A model generated the notes under the pieces. It saw only the letters and a program-made list of their open reading frames with translations. It did not search any database and was not told where the DNA came from. Shown here in pieces: positions 1 to 12,180 of a stretch of DNA of 64,000 nucleotides. Position numbers and translations under genes: made by a program. Within the stretch, counting starts at the first letter, position 1, and each line of letters begins with the position of its first letter. Source of the stretch: Amyelois transitella (lineage: Eukaryota > Arthropoda > Insecta > Lepidoptera > Pyralidae); the NCBI RefSeq assembly GCF_032362555.1, contig NC_083520.1:9920001-9984000 (forward strand). Direction: 5' to 3'.

Positions 1-140
1 CTTGTGAGCGACGGGCTAGCAACCTGTCACTATTTAAATCTCAAATAAACCATACAGCTGAACGTGGCCTATCAGTCTTTTCAAGACTGCTGGCTCAGTC
101 TACCCCGCATGGGATATAGACGTGATTATATGTATGTACG
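1..140 (+). mobile_element. SINE-A copy, cut by window start
   Basis: The 3' two thirds of the dominant repeat are present: the 'gggctagcaacctgtcac' block, the 'cagtcttttcaagactg' hairpin, the 'ctaccccgca.gggatatagacgtgattata' block and a TATG tail. The full consensus, judged from about 35 copies here, is 265-280 bp and starts near 'gtgccgtgtggttcccggcac'. Confidence 0.85.
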
Positions 141-1261
141 GTATGGTGAATCACAAATTATCGTACCTACATTCACAATGTAGAAATCTTCACTAAGCTT
201 ATTTTTGTAAGACCACAGCTAACAGCTTTCTCAGATATAATGGGGTTTTCTTCATTTCCTACGGCTATTTGCCATTTAGGTACTCACTAGCCTTTCCATA
301 TAGTTTTGTAAGAATACACAACAAAAGATCATATATAGCTAAAAGCCCTTTCAATATACCAAAATGAGTGAGTGCCATTTGTTTAAGTAAAATTTTTAAT
401 TGATATATTAAGGTGAAGATATATTTTCTAAACAAAACTACTGCGTTAAAAATTCCCAAAGAGATGTGTCATCTGACCGTCAAAACATTGATGAACAAGC
501 CTTTGGAACAACTATTCTGTCAAAACTTGTATATTATTTACATTATTGTATTGGCTCAGTATTTATAAGACATGGAAGTCAACTGCTGAAAAAATAATCT
601 AGAAAATTCAAAAGCAAACCTTCATTTAGAGAATCATCCAGGCCTTCAAAAGCTCCCCACTCCTGTCCAGGTCACCGTGGACGTCACCTAAGATCTACAT
701 AACTGTCACAAAACCCCCCTTTTTCACGTCCCCCTTTCCGTTTCTCGAAATACGTTAGCGATATTATCCGGAGTTTTCCGACGACTGTCAGTATTTCGCA
801 GCACCTGCGCCATGTTTAGACAGCCAAGCCTTGTCATTGGTGGCTGGTATTTGTTCAGATAATAAGTGTGATAGCGAAGTCGCAACAGCATCCTAATTGG
901 AAGGCTGATTCTCAAGGGTTTCAGATCTATGACATCTGATTAGCAGTTCAAATAGATTTTATTGCACCAGAATATGAAATCATTGCGGTAACAACAAAAA
1001 TAGAATAAAATCTTTATGGTAAATCGCTAACGCAATTTCTTCTGATGAACCTAAGGGTGGAAGGTTAGAATCTGATAATTATAGGTAAGAATTATGTTTT
1101 TTGACATGTTCTAAGGTATGTATTCGGTAATACGTGTAACTACTATTATTTAAAAAAAATCCACGATAAGTGGAATCAAGAAGAACCAATATTTTACGCA
1201 TTTCCTGAATATAAGACCAATTCTTCCGATTTCTTTTGTCCATATAAATCAAACCTTTTGT
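141..1261. other. intergenic, no gene seen
   Basis: AT-rich sequence with only short chance reading frames and no splice-flanked coding block. No recognised repeat, apart from a somewhat GC-richer unassigned patch near 640-740. Confidence 0.5.
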
Positions 1262-1411
1262 TTGGTTACCGGCACAAATATAAAAAAATAATAGGATCTC
1301 CCTATCTCTTTCCAATGGATGTCGTAAAAGGCGACTAAGGAATAGGCTTATAAACTTGGGATTCTTCATTTAGGCGATGGATCAGCATCCTTAAACTATT
1401 TGAATCTCAAA

Positions 1412-2790
1412 TCTATATATATAAAACTCTTCCGTTACTGAGTGACTGACTGACAGACAACGCACAGTCGAAACTACTGGTCGTAGACAGCTGAAATTTG
1501 GAATGTAGGTTCCTTGGGATATGTAGGGGAGCACTAAGAAAGGATTTTTGGAAATTCAACCCCCAAGGGGGGAAAGGGGGAGGTGGGTTTTAGTCAGTAA
1601 AAGTCTGACACTCCCTTCCGTTCCACCCAGAGCGGGAGAGGTCATTTGATGATTTCCCATCCTTAAAAAAAAAGACTTTGTATGACAACTTTCAGTCGTC
1701 TCTTTAACATACATAATAACATACATAATTATGTACATACATGCATAACATTAATAACATCACGCCTTTAAATCCCTATTTTGTGTTAACACTACCCATA
1801 CAAACAGCTACGAAATTTGTCCGCATCCATTTTCACCTAAATTCTTAACGTTAATGAGATTTACTTTTTATTATCAGGTCAACCTAATACCCTCACATGT
1901 ACGTATAACTTCGTAAGAATTTTCTTTCAACTCCTAACCGTTGAGGAGTTGTACCTTCCATCATCAGCTCATTCACATGGGATGATGACTATCAGACGCA
2001 AATACTTAAACAGATCTATGAAATTGTCAAAAACGTAATTGCCTGTAAATTTGAGGTTTGCCCTTGATTTCCCTGGAATACCATCATCAGATCCTGACTA
2101 GGTAACAACGGGACCAACTTGAAAGTATACTCTACCGAACAAAAAAAGAATCACGTAAATCGGTCCATAAATCTCGGCGTAATCGGTATGCATAAATAAA
2201 ACACCCGAATTTTATTTTCTATTAACTATCACGAGTTGTCTCGATGCTCGATAGATGGCGTTGGCATCGAGATAGATCGCGCTATGGTTTCGTTACCGTC
2301 ATTTAGCTAGGTAGCGTAAAATATTTTAATTTATCGTGTAATTTTAGCAGCGCCCCTAGCGGACATACGCGAAATTACATATTACACAACACACTACAAA
2401 TATTTTGATTTGAAATTATTATTCGTTTGATTCATTAACTTTTAACTTGACTTATTTAACTTATTTTACTCTCTATTTCAGTTAATTTTTGATTTGTTGA
2501 TTAGATTTGATATTTTTGATAGTATATTTAGTTAGTGTTGGATAAGTTTTATAGTGTGAGTTGATTTTTTAATATATTCTTCATTTTTTATTCATTTCTT
2601 TGTTACTTTATTAGTCTTAGTTAATTTCCATACATATAGTTTTAGTTAAAAAAATTCTAATTAAAATGGTTCAAGAAATTTTGTTTGTTAATGGGAATGA
2701 TATTCCTCATGCTGTGGTAGACATAGAAAAAGATGGAGCCTGTTTATATAACCGAATTACACGTGGGCGAAGCCGCGGGCGGAAAGCTAG
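1412..2790 (+). mobile_element. non-autonomous Helitron, 1.38 kb
   Basis: The element begins with TC (tctatatatataaaactc) and ends with CTAG, and lies between an A (1411) and a T (2791) with no target duplication, as expected of Helitrons. A short hairpin (cgtgg-gcgaag-ccgcg) lies about 10 nt before the CTAG end. No Rep or helicase frame is visible. A short frame near the 3' end has an OTU-like motif. Confidence 0.8.
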
Positions 2791-2800
2791 TCTATTATAA
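2666..2800 (+). pseudogene. truncated frame with OTU-like Asp-Gly-x-Cys motif
   Basis: A 44-codon frame from ATG 2666 reads IEKDGACLYNRI, close to the D-G-x-C-L-[YF] start of OTU cysteine proteases, which some Helitron proteins carry. It then runs straight into the Helitron 3' hairpin and terminus, so everything after the first catalytic block is missing. It may be what is left of an element protein or a captured host 5' end. The motif is short and could be chance. Confidence 0.3.
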
Positions 2801-2897
2801 AACCCAACAGCTGAAGGTTGCCTTTCAGTTTTTCATGACTGTTTGGTCTGTCTACCCCGAAAGGAATAAAGTCGTGACTATATGTATGTGTGTGTAC

Positions 2898-3504
2898 TGC
2901 AGATAGTGGGTTTAACCCATTCAAAGTTTGAAAAGTAGCTATCATGACACAACCATTGAATATCAAGCTCGTCACTTATCTATTGCACTTGGTGTATTTG
3001 TTTGGGTAGTTAACTTTAGGTCTACATATTTTTATTCTACATTTACGATGTTTTATACTATTTCGGGTGTTTGTGTATATTTGTGACTGAGTAATGCTTT
3101 ATTTGTAAGACATTCAAACAGATTCTCTACATTCTTTTCCTTCTTAAAATGTACTCTTTTAGGTTTACTGTACTGATCCTCATCAGACCTAATTTGTCTT
3201 ATATTAAGTAGGTCACTGCAGGTCACCCTGGCTCTAAAAGGTTACAGGTTAGGTTCTCAATTCGGCCGTATTTCTTAATTCCATGGTCATTTGGTTTTAA
3301 TTAACCTAAGGAAATCATCTGATCTGGTTGTTTGTCTGGCCTTAGAAATCTTCCTCACGCCTATAGAATAACCACCAAACAAAATAGCTTGTCATCTCAA
3401 CATAAATTTCTTTTGCTCACTAGGTTGGGACATAATCAAATGAAACTATTTTTTTTGACTACATACTATACTAAATACTGTATTAAATCAGTCTATCTCT
3501 TTAT
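2898..3504. other. 3' flank of SmydA copy 1
   Basis: No coding signal. A possible minus-strand polyadenylation hexamer (plus-strand tttatt) lies near 3099-3104, about 400 nt after the stop codon of the gene that ends at 3505. Confidence 0.4.
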
Positions 3505-6500
3505 CTACAAGGGAGAAGGTAATTCATTTGAGAGTTTTCTGATGAGCTCGTCCATCTTCGGCAAGTTGAGGGTGGTCTGCTGCAGCAGCCAACCCTCGGG
3601 TAGCTCGGGAGGCTCGTGTTTTAGCAGGCTAGCGGATTCCATCAAGATCTTTCGAGATTCCTGCAATTTTAGTAAGTTAAGTTAAGGCTTTATTGGCCTG
3701 CTTTTAAGAAATATTATATAAGCGATGTCAACGACAATCGTTTTTTTAAGTAGTCCTGAAAGTTATTATATCCTATTTCAAAATTTGCTCTTTCTTCTAC
3801 CTTATCCCTTTTCTTGAGTTTTGTAAACGTTTCTTTGGTAGTTTGATATATCTAACATTTGGGTTAACAACAACAACTACAGACTACCTATATCATCCAA
3901 TTTTATAAGGCTATTCTTGTTCATAACTGCGTAAGATGTCCACGCAGAATTTGTTTCCCCGATAAATCTTCTCATTAATTTTCATGTTAGTCACACAACA
4001 GAAATATTTGACTGATACAAATTTCAAGTATGGCGAACTAACTGACTGACCGAGAAGTATCCTAGCGCCGTCGCAGGGCCCTCAGTCAGCATGCGCCTGC
4101 GCGCTGTCTCCGCCAGAGCTGCATGTAGCTCGAACAGAAGCGAGCCTCGAATGCGGGACTCCGCTAAAATATTGACCAGCTGCTTGAGAATTTGTTATGG
4201 CACGTAATGAAAGATGTTAAGGTCGCAGTTTGTTCATTGTGTGTAATTACTTTAACCACTCATGGTGCACCAAATTTGTTATTACGACTGTGGCATGATA
4301 TCTCACGCAGAGACTTGTTAAGAGCACCAGAAACTGACGTCTAGATATGACCTTTTGTATGCTCAGGACATTAGGTTCTGGACTTTGTAAGACTATCTAT
4401 TGTAACTGTCCAATACATTACTGGATTATTCGAATCGTTGTGAGAACGTTTCTGAAAATAATGAAGATGCAGGCAGACTGCCATAGATATGTCGTCTAAG
4501 TATAAAAGCAGAATGTACCAGGGGCTATTGTTTCCAGCAATTTGGAGATCTTCTTGCACAGCTGGGTCTTCAGCATCAGTCTGTCATCTGTCACCATGGA
4601 CAGTCCCATCTCCGTCTCCTGGCCGATCATCTGCGCTAGTGTCAGGCTCACATCCGTCATGTAGTAGTGCGACGGGTGCAGGTAGCTGCTGCAGTGAGAG
4701 ATGAACCTGGAAATCATTTTCATCATGCTCTGCGCCAACGCCAATCTCCTGTTTGGTTTCCTTCCACCCAAAGGTTGACTGGAAGAGATTGCTTTAGCGA
4801 TAAGTCCGCCTTGATACCAACTATATCTGCTTTGTGCTGTTTTGTATGTTTTACTCTTATGATGCAATAAAGAGTTTTATCTATCTATCTATCATGATCA
4901 TCATTAACTTCTTTGCCGGAGAAATTCAAGGTTATGTTTCTTACACAACTTGATGACCAAGCAAATGACGCGGAGAAGTTGTATGTAGGTTGTGTATTCA
5001 GTCTTTTGAGTTTAGTAAAATGTCTGCGAATCTTTCTTTCATTCATTTAACATGTAATTGTGATTACTAGCTGCTAGTATCGAATTTCTGTTTAGGTCTT
5101 CTCAATGTTTTTTAGAAGTAGATAGCTGTCAAATGAATAACATGACTTGGCATAGAAAACAACGTTGAAAATGGAAAAACTTATTTAGAAAGTTGTTAAT
5201 TACAAAGCAGCGATGTAATTTTACTTACGGGCTTGTAATATTAGAACTTTCTAGGTTTGTGGTCGTGCTATAAAGTTTTATTCGTTACGACGAAAAATAA
5301 AATTTTATTATTTAGAGAAAGTATAATTACTTACCTACTTATTAAGTTGAGAAAATCGTAAGATGAATACTTACATTTACGTGGATCCGGCACCAATAAA
5401 ACTGAATAGGACCACTCATATATTTTCCATGGATATCGTAAAAGGCGACTAGGGGTTAGACATATAGGTAAAATTCTTCTTTTAGGCGATAGGCCAGCAA
5501 CCTGTTCGTTTAATTCTCAATTCAATAATTAAGCCAAACAGCTGAACGTGGCCTATCAGTCTTTTTAAGACTGCCTGCTCTGTCTACCCCGCAGGGGATA
5601 TGGACGTGATTATATGTATGTATGTATAATAGAAGGGAAATAAATTTTACCGTGCCGTGTGGTTCCCGGTACCAATTAAAAAAAAGACTAAGACCAATCC
5701 ATCTTGTTCTCATGGATGTCGTAAAAGGCGACTAAGGGATAGGCTTATAAACTTGTGATTCTTCTTTTTGGCGATGGGCTAGCAACCTGTCACCATTTGA
5801 ATCTCAATTTTAGCATCAAGAAAAAAGCTGAACGTTATTAACGTCCTATCAGTCCTTTCAAGACTGTTGGCTCTGTCTACCACGCAAGCGATATAGACGT
5901 GACTATTTGTATGTATGTATGTATAAATTTTTCCAGTAATGATGATTTAGTAAATTAGGTGAATAATATTTATCAATCTTTGTAACGTGTTAATAATGTT
6001 GTTTCACGACAAAGTACCCTTGATTTAATCTCATATCATCTATACAAAGGACATTAGAACGGGAATATATACATATTTACATACATACATATGGTCACGT
6101 CTATATCCCTTGTGGGGTAGACAAAGCCAATAGTCTTGAAAAGACTGAAGGACCACGTTCAGCTATTTGGCTTAATGATAGAATTGAGATTCAAGTAGTG
6201 ATAGGTTGCTAGCGCATCGCCTAAAAAAGAATCCCAAGTTTGTAAGCTTATATACATATTTAACTAGAGAAATGGAAAAAATGCGACATCATTTCAGCTG
6301 TTCCAGATTACAAAATAAATTATATGTTGGCCAGGCATAAGAGCTGTACAACAAAAAAAGTTTCATTCAAATCCGTCCAGTAGTTCCGGAGATTAGCGTG
6401 TACAAACAAACATACAAACAGACAGACTTTTTTTTTCAAATTCATGCTCGGTTACTATTTCTTTATCGTAATAAAAATTTTTTTAAATATAGTCAATGTA

Positions 6501-9500
6501 CCTAGAGACAATTTTTTTTTACTGTTTTATTATATGTATTGACGGCCTCTGTGGCGCAGCGGTAGTACGCTTGTCGGTGACACCGGAGGTCCCGGGTTCG
6601 AATCCCGGTCAGGGCATGATGAGATAACAAATTTTTCTGAATGGTCTGGGTCTTGGATGTTAATCTATATAAATATTTATTATAAAATTTAAAATATAGT
6701 ATCGTTGAGTTAGTATCTCGTAACACAAGTCTCGAACTTACTTCGAGGCTAACTCAATCAGTGTAATTTGTCCCGTATATAAAAAATAAAAATAAATTGA
6801 TGATAGTGTAGCGGGAGCGATGATTCGGCTCGACCGCCACCAAAGGGAAGATCTTCCGCCAGGCTAGGTGTTATGCCTGGGGAACCGCGGCTCCGACGAT
6901 ATTGTGTCGGAGGTTGTTTATATAGCTCCAATCCGTGAAATCTCTGAAATCGCGATTTAGATACTTCGCTGCTATTGGTTGAGCGCGTCAATTTCTTGCG
7001 ATGATTGACAGTTGTTGTGACGAGTGGCGTAGAGATGGCGCCACAATAGTAACTATATAACGTGCTCTTCATAATTTACCTTTCACATGCATCAGCGTCA
7101 ACTTTAGCCATGATGCCCAATTCCCTCCCGATGTTCTGTAAAAGCTGCTGGATGATGGCGTCCGACACCACATCCTTGCAGCTCCCGCACACCCATCCTC
7201 TGCTGTCCAGGGCACTGGTCGCTGGATCCCGGTTCGTGGTCAGGTTTATGATGGGTACAATGAACGTTTTGGGCAAAAGGAAGCCACTACAATCTCTGAA
7301 AATTGAGAAACATTTTTCCGAATATAGTTATAATACGGATATAAATTGGAATAGACCGATAATGATGGACTTTTAAATTGTTTTAAATTTTACATTTGAA
7401 GGGTTTTAAAATTTCAGGAAAGCATGGTAACTAGGTAACAGAAGTTAGAAATCAGTTAGTTAGTTAGAAATTAAATAATTAGAATCCAAGTCGTGTGTTG
7501 AACCGATTTCACTGGATCTAACCACAGAAATCCGATAACATGTTCTTAATAAAGGGTCAGGTCAAGATTACCCGAAACCGCCGAGCTTGCACGAAGAGAG
7601 TTATGAATGGGGACTAAGCGAAGGAAGGATGCAGAGATCGTGGCAAATGGAAAGATGTAGTCTCTGCCTACTATTCCGGGAAAATGTTGTGATTTTATGT
7701 AATGTTATATTTCAAGGATGAATAATTTTCCCAGTTTCTTTTTCACATTTTCCATTACTTCTTCGCTCCTAAAAGTTGCAGCGTGATTTTATATAGCCTA
7801 AAGCCTTCCTCGATAAATGGTCTATTCAACACAAAAATACTTTATCAATTCGAACCCGTAGTTCCTGAGATTAGCGCGTTCAAACAAACAAACTCTTCAG
7901 CTTTATAACATTAGTATAGATGTAATTAAGATGAAATAAACACAACTGACTTGTTTTTGCATTTCACAGCACTGTAATTGGTGCCGAATTCGGTGACGTC
8001 ACAGCACCGAGCGCAGCAGCACTCGAAGAACCACTCGGCCAGGTGCCGGCGACGTTGCTCTGTGCCCCACAGAGCGTCCGTGTAGCACAGCGTGATGTGA
8101 GCTCCTGGTGACAAGGACTCCATTGCACAGAGGATCTGAAGATGATGAAACAATGGAGATGGTCAAAGAGATGGTGATTCTTTAAGTAGTCGTTTAGATA
8201 TTTAAAAAAAAATATATAATATAATTATATTAATAGGTCGGAGTGGGAAGACCTAGACGAACGTATCTTGATCAAATTAAGGACGTCCTGGTAAAGGGTC
8301 AGGTCAAAAGTACCCGAAACCGCCGAGCTTGCATGAAGAGTTATGAATGTGGATGAAGCGAAGGAAGTATGCAGAGATCGTGGCAAGTGGAAAGAGGTAG
8401 TCTCTGCCTACCCCTCCGGGAAAGAGCGTGATTTTATGTATGTATGTTTATTAATAGATACTACAAACCTTTCATGTTTTAGCGTAACAAACATACATAC
8501 ATTTAAAGAAAATGTGTTTTCCCCAATTTGATTTGTAGATAAATATTGGTGGATTAATATGTCTCCATTCATATGATGCCGTCTGGTTCCCGGCACCAAT
8601 AGAAAAAAGAACCGGCACCAATAGGACTAATCCATTTGTTTCATATGGAGGTTCTAAAAGGCGACTAAGGGATAGGCTTATGAATTCGTCTTTTAGGCGA
8701 TGGCCTAGCAACCGGTCACAATGTGAATCTCAATTCTATTATTAAGCCAAACAGCTGAACGTGGCCTTTCAGTCTTTTCAAGACTGTTGGCGCTGTCTAC
8801 CCCACAAGGGATATAGATGTGATTATAGGTTAAATTATTGCAACACCTAACACTGTAGTTTATAATCGGCTCTGCGCAAATAACGAAAAAATTTAAGGTT
8901 AAAAACAATCAAGGAAAAGTAAACTTTCAAATTTTCCAGCAAAAAAATTTAAACTAGAAAAAAATGAATAGATAATAAATATAATACAAGAAGAAAAATC
9001 GACTAACCTAACGGTTACAGAATGAAAATGTAGCCAAAAGATGATAGAAGATACTATCAGGAATAACGCACTTATAGGAAATATGCTGAAAATAATAAAA
9101 TATTTGCGCTGGTAAAGAAAAGATGATGAAGTAGTGCACTTACGATTTGTCCGTCAGATGTGAAGCTCTTGTTGCAGTTAGGGCGGCAGTTGTGTTCCAC
9201 CATGGACAGGCGGTCGAACACGGCCAGGTATTCCGGCTCAGTTAAAGGTACTTCATGACCATTGACCTGAAATAAGGTCTTAATTTATTAATGATATGTT
9301 ATGAGAATCGGAAGAAAACCTGAAACGTTGGAGTAAAAGAAAAGCCTAATAATTAATTAAAAATCAAATTTGAAATCAGAATCAGACGTCGAATAGGTAT
9401 GTAATAGAACAAGTATTGTACTGTTACGAAAGGTTTGTTGGAAGTCTGTTTTTAAAAAGTATTCATTTTGCCAGGTATAGAATAATTCGCGAGTAACATT

Positions 9501-10960
9501 ATCTTTGGTCAACCACTCGGTAAGAGGTTTGAACACGAACTAAACAACAGAGTTGAACCTGGAGCAGAGCTGAGAGGAGCAAAGTGCTGAGTGTGCAACC
9601 TAAGGATGTAACAGTTTCAATGGATTGCTGTGCCAATGGACTAGCTTGTCGCCTCTTCTAAAGCGATACGTACCTGCAAAATACCGTAGCACCGCATAAT
9701 CTCCTCTTCAGAGAACTTTCCTTCTAGCTTAAAGAACTTCAAAATAAATTCTGCGATCATCTTCACTTCATTGTTCCACTTGTCAGTGGCACGTCTCTCT
9801 CCGCAGTGTGACTGCAGAGCCTGCAGCTTCTCCCACAGTTTCAGGTTGTGGTCTCTCTGATAGAGGCAGCGTAAGGTCGAAATACATTGGTAATTTGGAT
9901 GTGGTACTCCGAAAGTAGTAATTGTTACCTAAACCAAAACGCAAACTGTAATACACATAATGGGGTGTGGTTTCTAGCAAATGGAAGACTTAACTAGGTA
10001 CTTCCAGTATTGCTAGAAAGGAGATTCCGTAATAAGAGCAATTAAAGCCACAGTGACTTTGATATGGGCCATTCTTCTATCTCAATAAAGTCGCTCCATA
10101 TTCCCTGGTGACGCATTCAGCCTTACGCAAAAGTAAGTAAAATTGCGCTCATATATTCAAATTTATTCACCAAAATTGTAATGTGGAGCTGGTATTACCT
10201 TCTCTCCTCTTTGACGTGTATAGAAACACTCGGGTGCGTGCTCTTCCCTCCGGGCACAGTCATCAGAACAGCATGGCCAACCGCAGTTGACGCAATCCAC
10301 AGTCTTGTCTTCCTCCAGAAGTTTATAGCAACCAAGACAGACGGGCGGTGTCATCTGGAATTAAATAAATATATACGGGACAAATTACACTGATTGAGTT
10401 CGCCTCGAAGTAAGTTCGAAACTTGTGTTACGAGATACTAACTCAACGATACTATCTATATTTTCTAACAAATACTTATATAGATAAACATCCAAGACCA
10501 GACCAATCAGAAAAAGTTCTTTTCTCATCATGCCCTGACCGGGATTAGAAACCGGGACCTCCCGTGTCACAGTCAAGCGTACTACCAGTGCGCCACAGAG
10601 GCCGTCAAAATTAAAATTAGATTTTAATTTTACATGTATTTAAAAGTTTCCAATAAAAACCTGTATTTTCAGGGAGAATTTTCAAATTTGTATTTAACAA
10701 TTTGGGCCTCCTACCAGCGTGGGTCCAGTTATGAGGGGGTTTTCCTTAATCACGATGTCGCCAGCCTTGATCTCCCTGGTCGCTTCGAGGTACCTTCCAA
10801 ATGTGTCATCCTCCCTGACCCTGGCTGGCACGCACTGGGTCCTGTGCTGCTTCCAGTCCTGCTTCTGGTGTTCTCGTGTGCAGTAGTTCACTTCTTGACA
10901 TCCAGAACACTTGTGTTCGGTCGGCGTGAGACACACTCGACACAAATTATTGTTAATCAT
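3505..10960 (-). CDS. SET/MYND protein, SmydA (msta-like) type, copy 1
   Basis: Nine coding exons, all GT-AG and phase-consistent: 10960-10715, 10354-10199, 9928-9674, 9266-9144, 8135-7951, 7295-7080, 4706-4519, 4163-4051, 3660-3505; 545 codons plus TAG. Residues 7-43 form a MYND finger (CxxC...CxxC...C...H...H...C). The N-terminal SET part GRYLEATREIKAGD follows, with GRY where many SET proteins have GxG. A second Cys-rich finger covers about 88-125. The SET core EHNCRPNC is at 243-250, CYTD at 277-280 and a Cys-rich post-SET region at about 303-315. The family includes protein methyltransferases, but SmydA substrates are mostly unknown. The start is the first Met before the MYND finger, matching copy 2. 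A 5' UTR is expected upstream toward 11.5 kb. Introns hold many repeats; the 2.4-kb intron between exons 6 and 7 holds most SINEs. Confidence 0.88.
5381..5628 (+). mobile_element. SINE-A copy
   Basis: Nearly full-length copy in the exon 6/7 intron of SmydA copy 1, from 'ggatccggcaccaataaa' to a TATG tail. Confidence 0.8.
5652..5935 (+). mobile_element. SINE-A copy with near-perfect target duplication
   Basis: Full-length, 24 bp after the preceding copy and in the same direction. The flanks are 'aattttacc' before and 'aatttttcc' after the TATG tail, an imperfect 9-bp target duplication. Confidence 0.8.
6078..6250 (-). mobile_element. SINE-A copy, 5'-truncated
   Basis: Tail (tacatacatacata) and 3' half are present; homology ends at the 'cccaagtttgtaagc' block, so the element's 5' third is absent. 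Confidence 0.75.
6330..6445 (-). mobile_element. Helitron-like 5' fragment
   Basis: Contains the 'ccagtagttccggagattagcgtgtacaaacaaac' type of block seen just inside the 5' end of Helitron-like copies in this window. No terminus remains. Confidence 0.4.
6541..6796 (+). mobile_element. SINE-B, tRNA-derived
   Basis: The 5' 70 nt are tRNA-like: an A box (tggcgcagcggta) and a B box (ggttcgaatcc), followed by a roughly 150-nt unrelated body ending in an AT-rich tail. It is a SINE rather than a tRNA gene because the same body recurs at 10366, 21165 and 51164. Confidence 0.85.
6815..7050 (+). repeat. dispersed repeat F
   Basis: Shares 'tagcgggagcgat', 'gggaagatcttccgccagg' and 'ttcgctg.tattggctga' blocks with 42447-42725. 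Class unknown. Its end lies about 30 bp from the exon 6 donor of SmydA copy 1. Confidence 0.6.
7556..7702 (+). mobile_element. LINE 3' fragment
   Basis: Degenerate copy of the LINE end best preserved at 41795-42103: 'cccgaaaccgccgagcttgc' to 'gtgattttatgta'. Confidence 0.65.
7705..7920 (-). mobile_element. Helitron-like fragment with intact 5' terminus
   Basis: On the minus strand it starts TCTATACTAATGTTATAAAG, preceded by A, then a TTTGTTTG block. The body matches parts of 17397-17550 and 43620-43792 ('cttcctcgataaatggtctattc'). The 3' CTAG end is not found. Confidence 0.6.
8236..8449 (+). mobile_element. LINE 3' fragment with RT C-terminus
   Basis: Encodes part of a reverse transcriptase C-terminus (GRPRRTYLDQI, then VDEAKEVCRDRGKWKEVVSA) and ends in the TATG tail. 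5'-truncated, as usual for LINEs. Confidence 0.75.
8576..8828 (+). mobile_element. SINE-A copy
   Basis: Near full-length copy in the exon 4/5 intron of SmydA copy 1. The 5' block is duplicated ('ggcaccaatagaaaaaagaaccggcaccaatag'). Confidence 0.8.
10366..10606 (-). mobile_element. SINE-B copy abutting an exon acceptor
   Basis: Minus-strand SINE-B in intron 1 of SmydA copy 1, same direction as the gene. Its AT-rich tail ends about 10 nt before the exon 2 acceptor, so the tract leading into 'aattccag' is largely element sequence. Confidence 0.8.
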
Positions 10961-12023
10961 GATGTGAAGTTTCGATTTTAGTCCATTATTACTCGTATCT
11001 TTTGTTTCCTAGAAAGAACGCGTAAAGATCGGAAATTTAGTTTTCAGATCTGCTGTTGACCAGCGTTTAAAAATTATTGAATGTTTGAAAATTGTAATGT
11101 TATTATATTCAACTGTTTTAAAAATAGGTAAAATATTTTAATTACACAAACTTTACAAATTGTATGTAGGTACATATGGTGATAATTTGATGCTATAAAA
11201 TATGGGTAACTTATTTGGTTTTTTTCAAGTTTATTTTTGCCGGGGTTCGTAAATAAATGATTAACTACATGTGCGCTTAACTAACTCATAACTTAGGCAA
11301 TAACACTTTTCATTATAGTTTATTTAAATACCGATCCTTAATTTTTTTTTTGATCAGAAATATACTCTGCTCACCTTTATTAACACTTTTCTATACTTTT
11401 ATCACAATTTCACATGAACAGCACTTTGTTGTGTAACTTGTAGATTTTATGCGCCGGCGCATGTGTTGAGTTAAAATAAGCCGGCGTAATGCGTACCTAC
11501 GGAGGGTTCCCTTGTGATCAAAAATAACTTATAATAACGTACCTTTTGTGGGTTGGATAGAGTTGATTTTCATTTGTTAAGTACAATTCAATAAGATAAA
11601 TAAAAGATGAGATTATAATTACTGCTTTATGGACGATGCGACTGGACGTCTATAGTTAAATGAAACTGTCTGGTCTATGTCTGTACGTACGGCATTTATG
11701 GGACATAATCTGTGTTTATTTACATGATCAGCTAGAAGAATATAGAAGTCAAAAGAAAAAAAAAGATTTTTTTTTTGAAAATTTGTGATTTAGGTACGTT
11801 AAAGTATTCTTTGACATGGTTCAGAGTTTATTCTTTAACTGGCGCATTATTTTCTTGGCGAATTTCTGGGGCAGGCCGTGGTTGAAGCTAAGAAAGGTGA
11901 TGGACTCACTTATCAAATTCTGATACTCCATTATCAATTTAGATCTAAAATACTTACGTACTAAAAGCTTGTCCCAATTAAGCTACAAAGTTACTTTAAA
12001 TGCTGTCTTTAATTATCATAAAT
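10961..12023. other. intergenic between SmydA copies 1 and 2
   Basis: AT-rich spacer expected to hold the 5' UTR and promoter of copy 1; no further coding block. Confidence 0.5.
11430..11520 (-). promoter_or_regulatory. putative promoter of SmydA copy 1
   Basis: A GC-rich patch in AT-rich DNA about 0.5 kb before the start codon, with the palindrome tgcgccggcgca followed by gttaaaataa and ccgg.gt. The same order occurs upstream of copy 2 (20580-20690). The palindrome is one step from the NRF-1/Ewg site. Similarity and position are seen; promoter function is inferred. Confidence 0.4.
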
Positions 12024-12155
12024 CTACAAAGGCGAGAGTAGGGCCTAGAGAGGTTTCTGATGAGCTCCTTCATCAGCTGCAGGTTGGCCTTTGCCAGCTG
12101 CGAAAAATGACCTTCATGCAATTGGGGGGGCTCGTGACATACGGGCAGAAGTAAA
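12024..12155 (-). pseudogene. relic of SmydA terminal exon (exon 9)
   Basis: Minus-strand translation HEPPQLHEGHFSQLAKANLQ, continuing LMKELIRNLS, aligns along its length with exon 9 of copies 1 and 2 (HEPPELPEGRLSQQARVNLQ, QMEELIRNLS). The frame stays open for about 35 codons, but the final residues are out of register with the TAG, and the first third of the exon with its acceptor is missing. It lies 62 bp beyond the stop of copy 2. It looks like what remains of another array member. It could serve as an alternative terminal exon only if an acceptor exists that I cannot see. Confidence 0.75.
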
Positions 12156-12180
12156 ACAATTTATTTTGACAATAAAACCA

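Larger units (their letters stand above)
1262..2897 (+). mobile_element. SINE-A split by a Helitron
   Basis: The SINE-A sequence occupies 1262-1411 and resumes at 2791-2897. Joining the two parts restores the family consensus without loss or duplication, so this copy was a complete target before the Helitron arrived. Confidence 0.8.

Noticed and set aside
6541-6620. tRNA gene
   Set aside because: A and B boxes are present, but the same head and non-tRNA body recur at three other sites; it is SINE-B.
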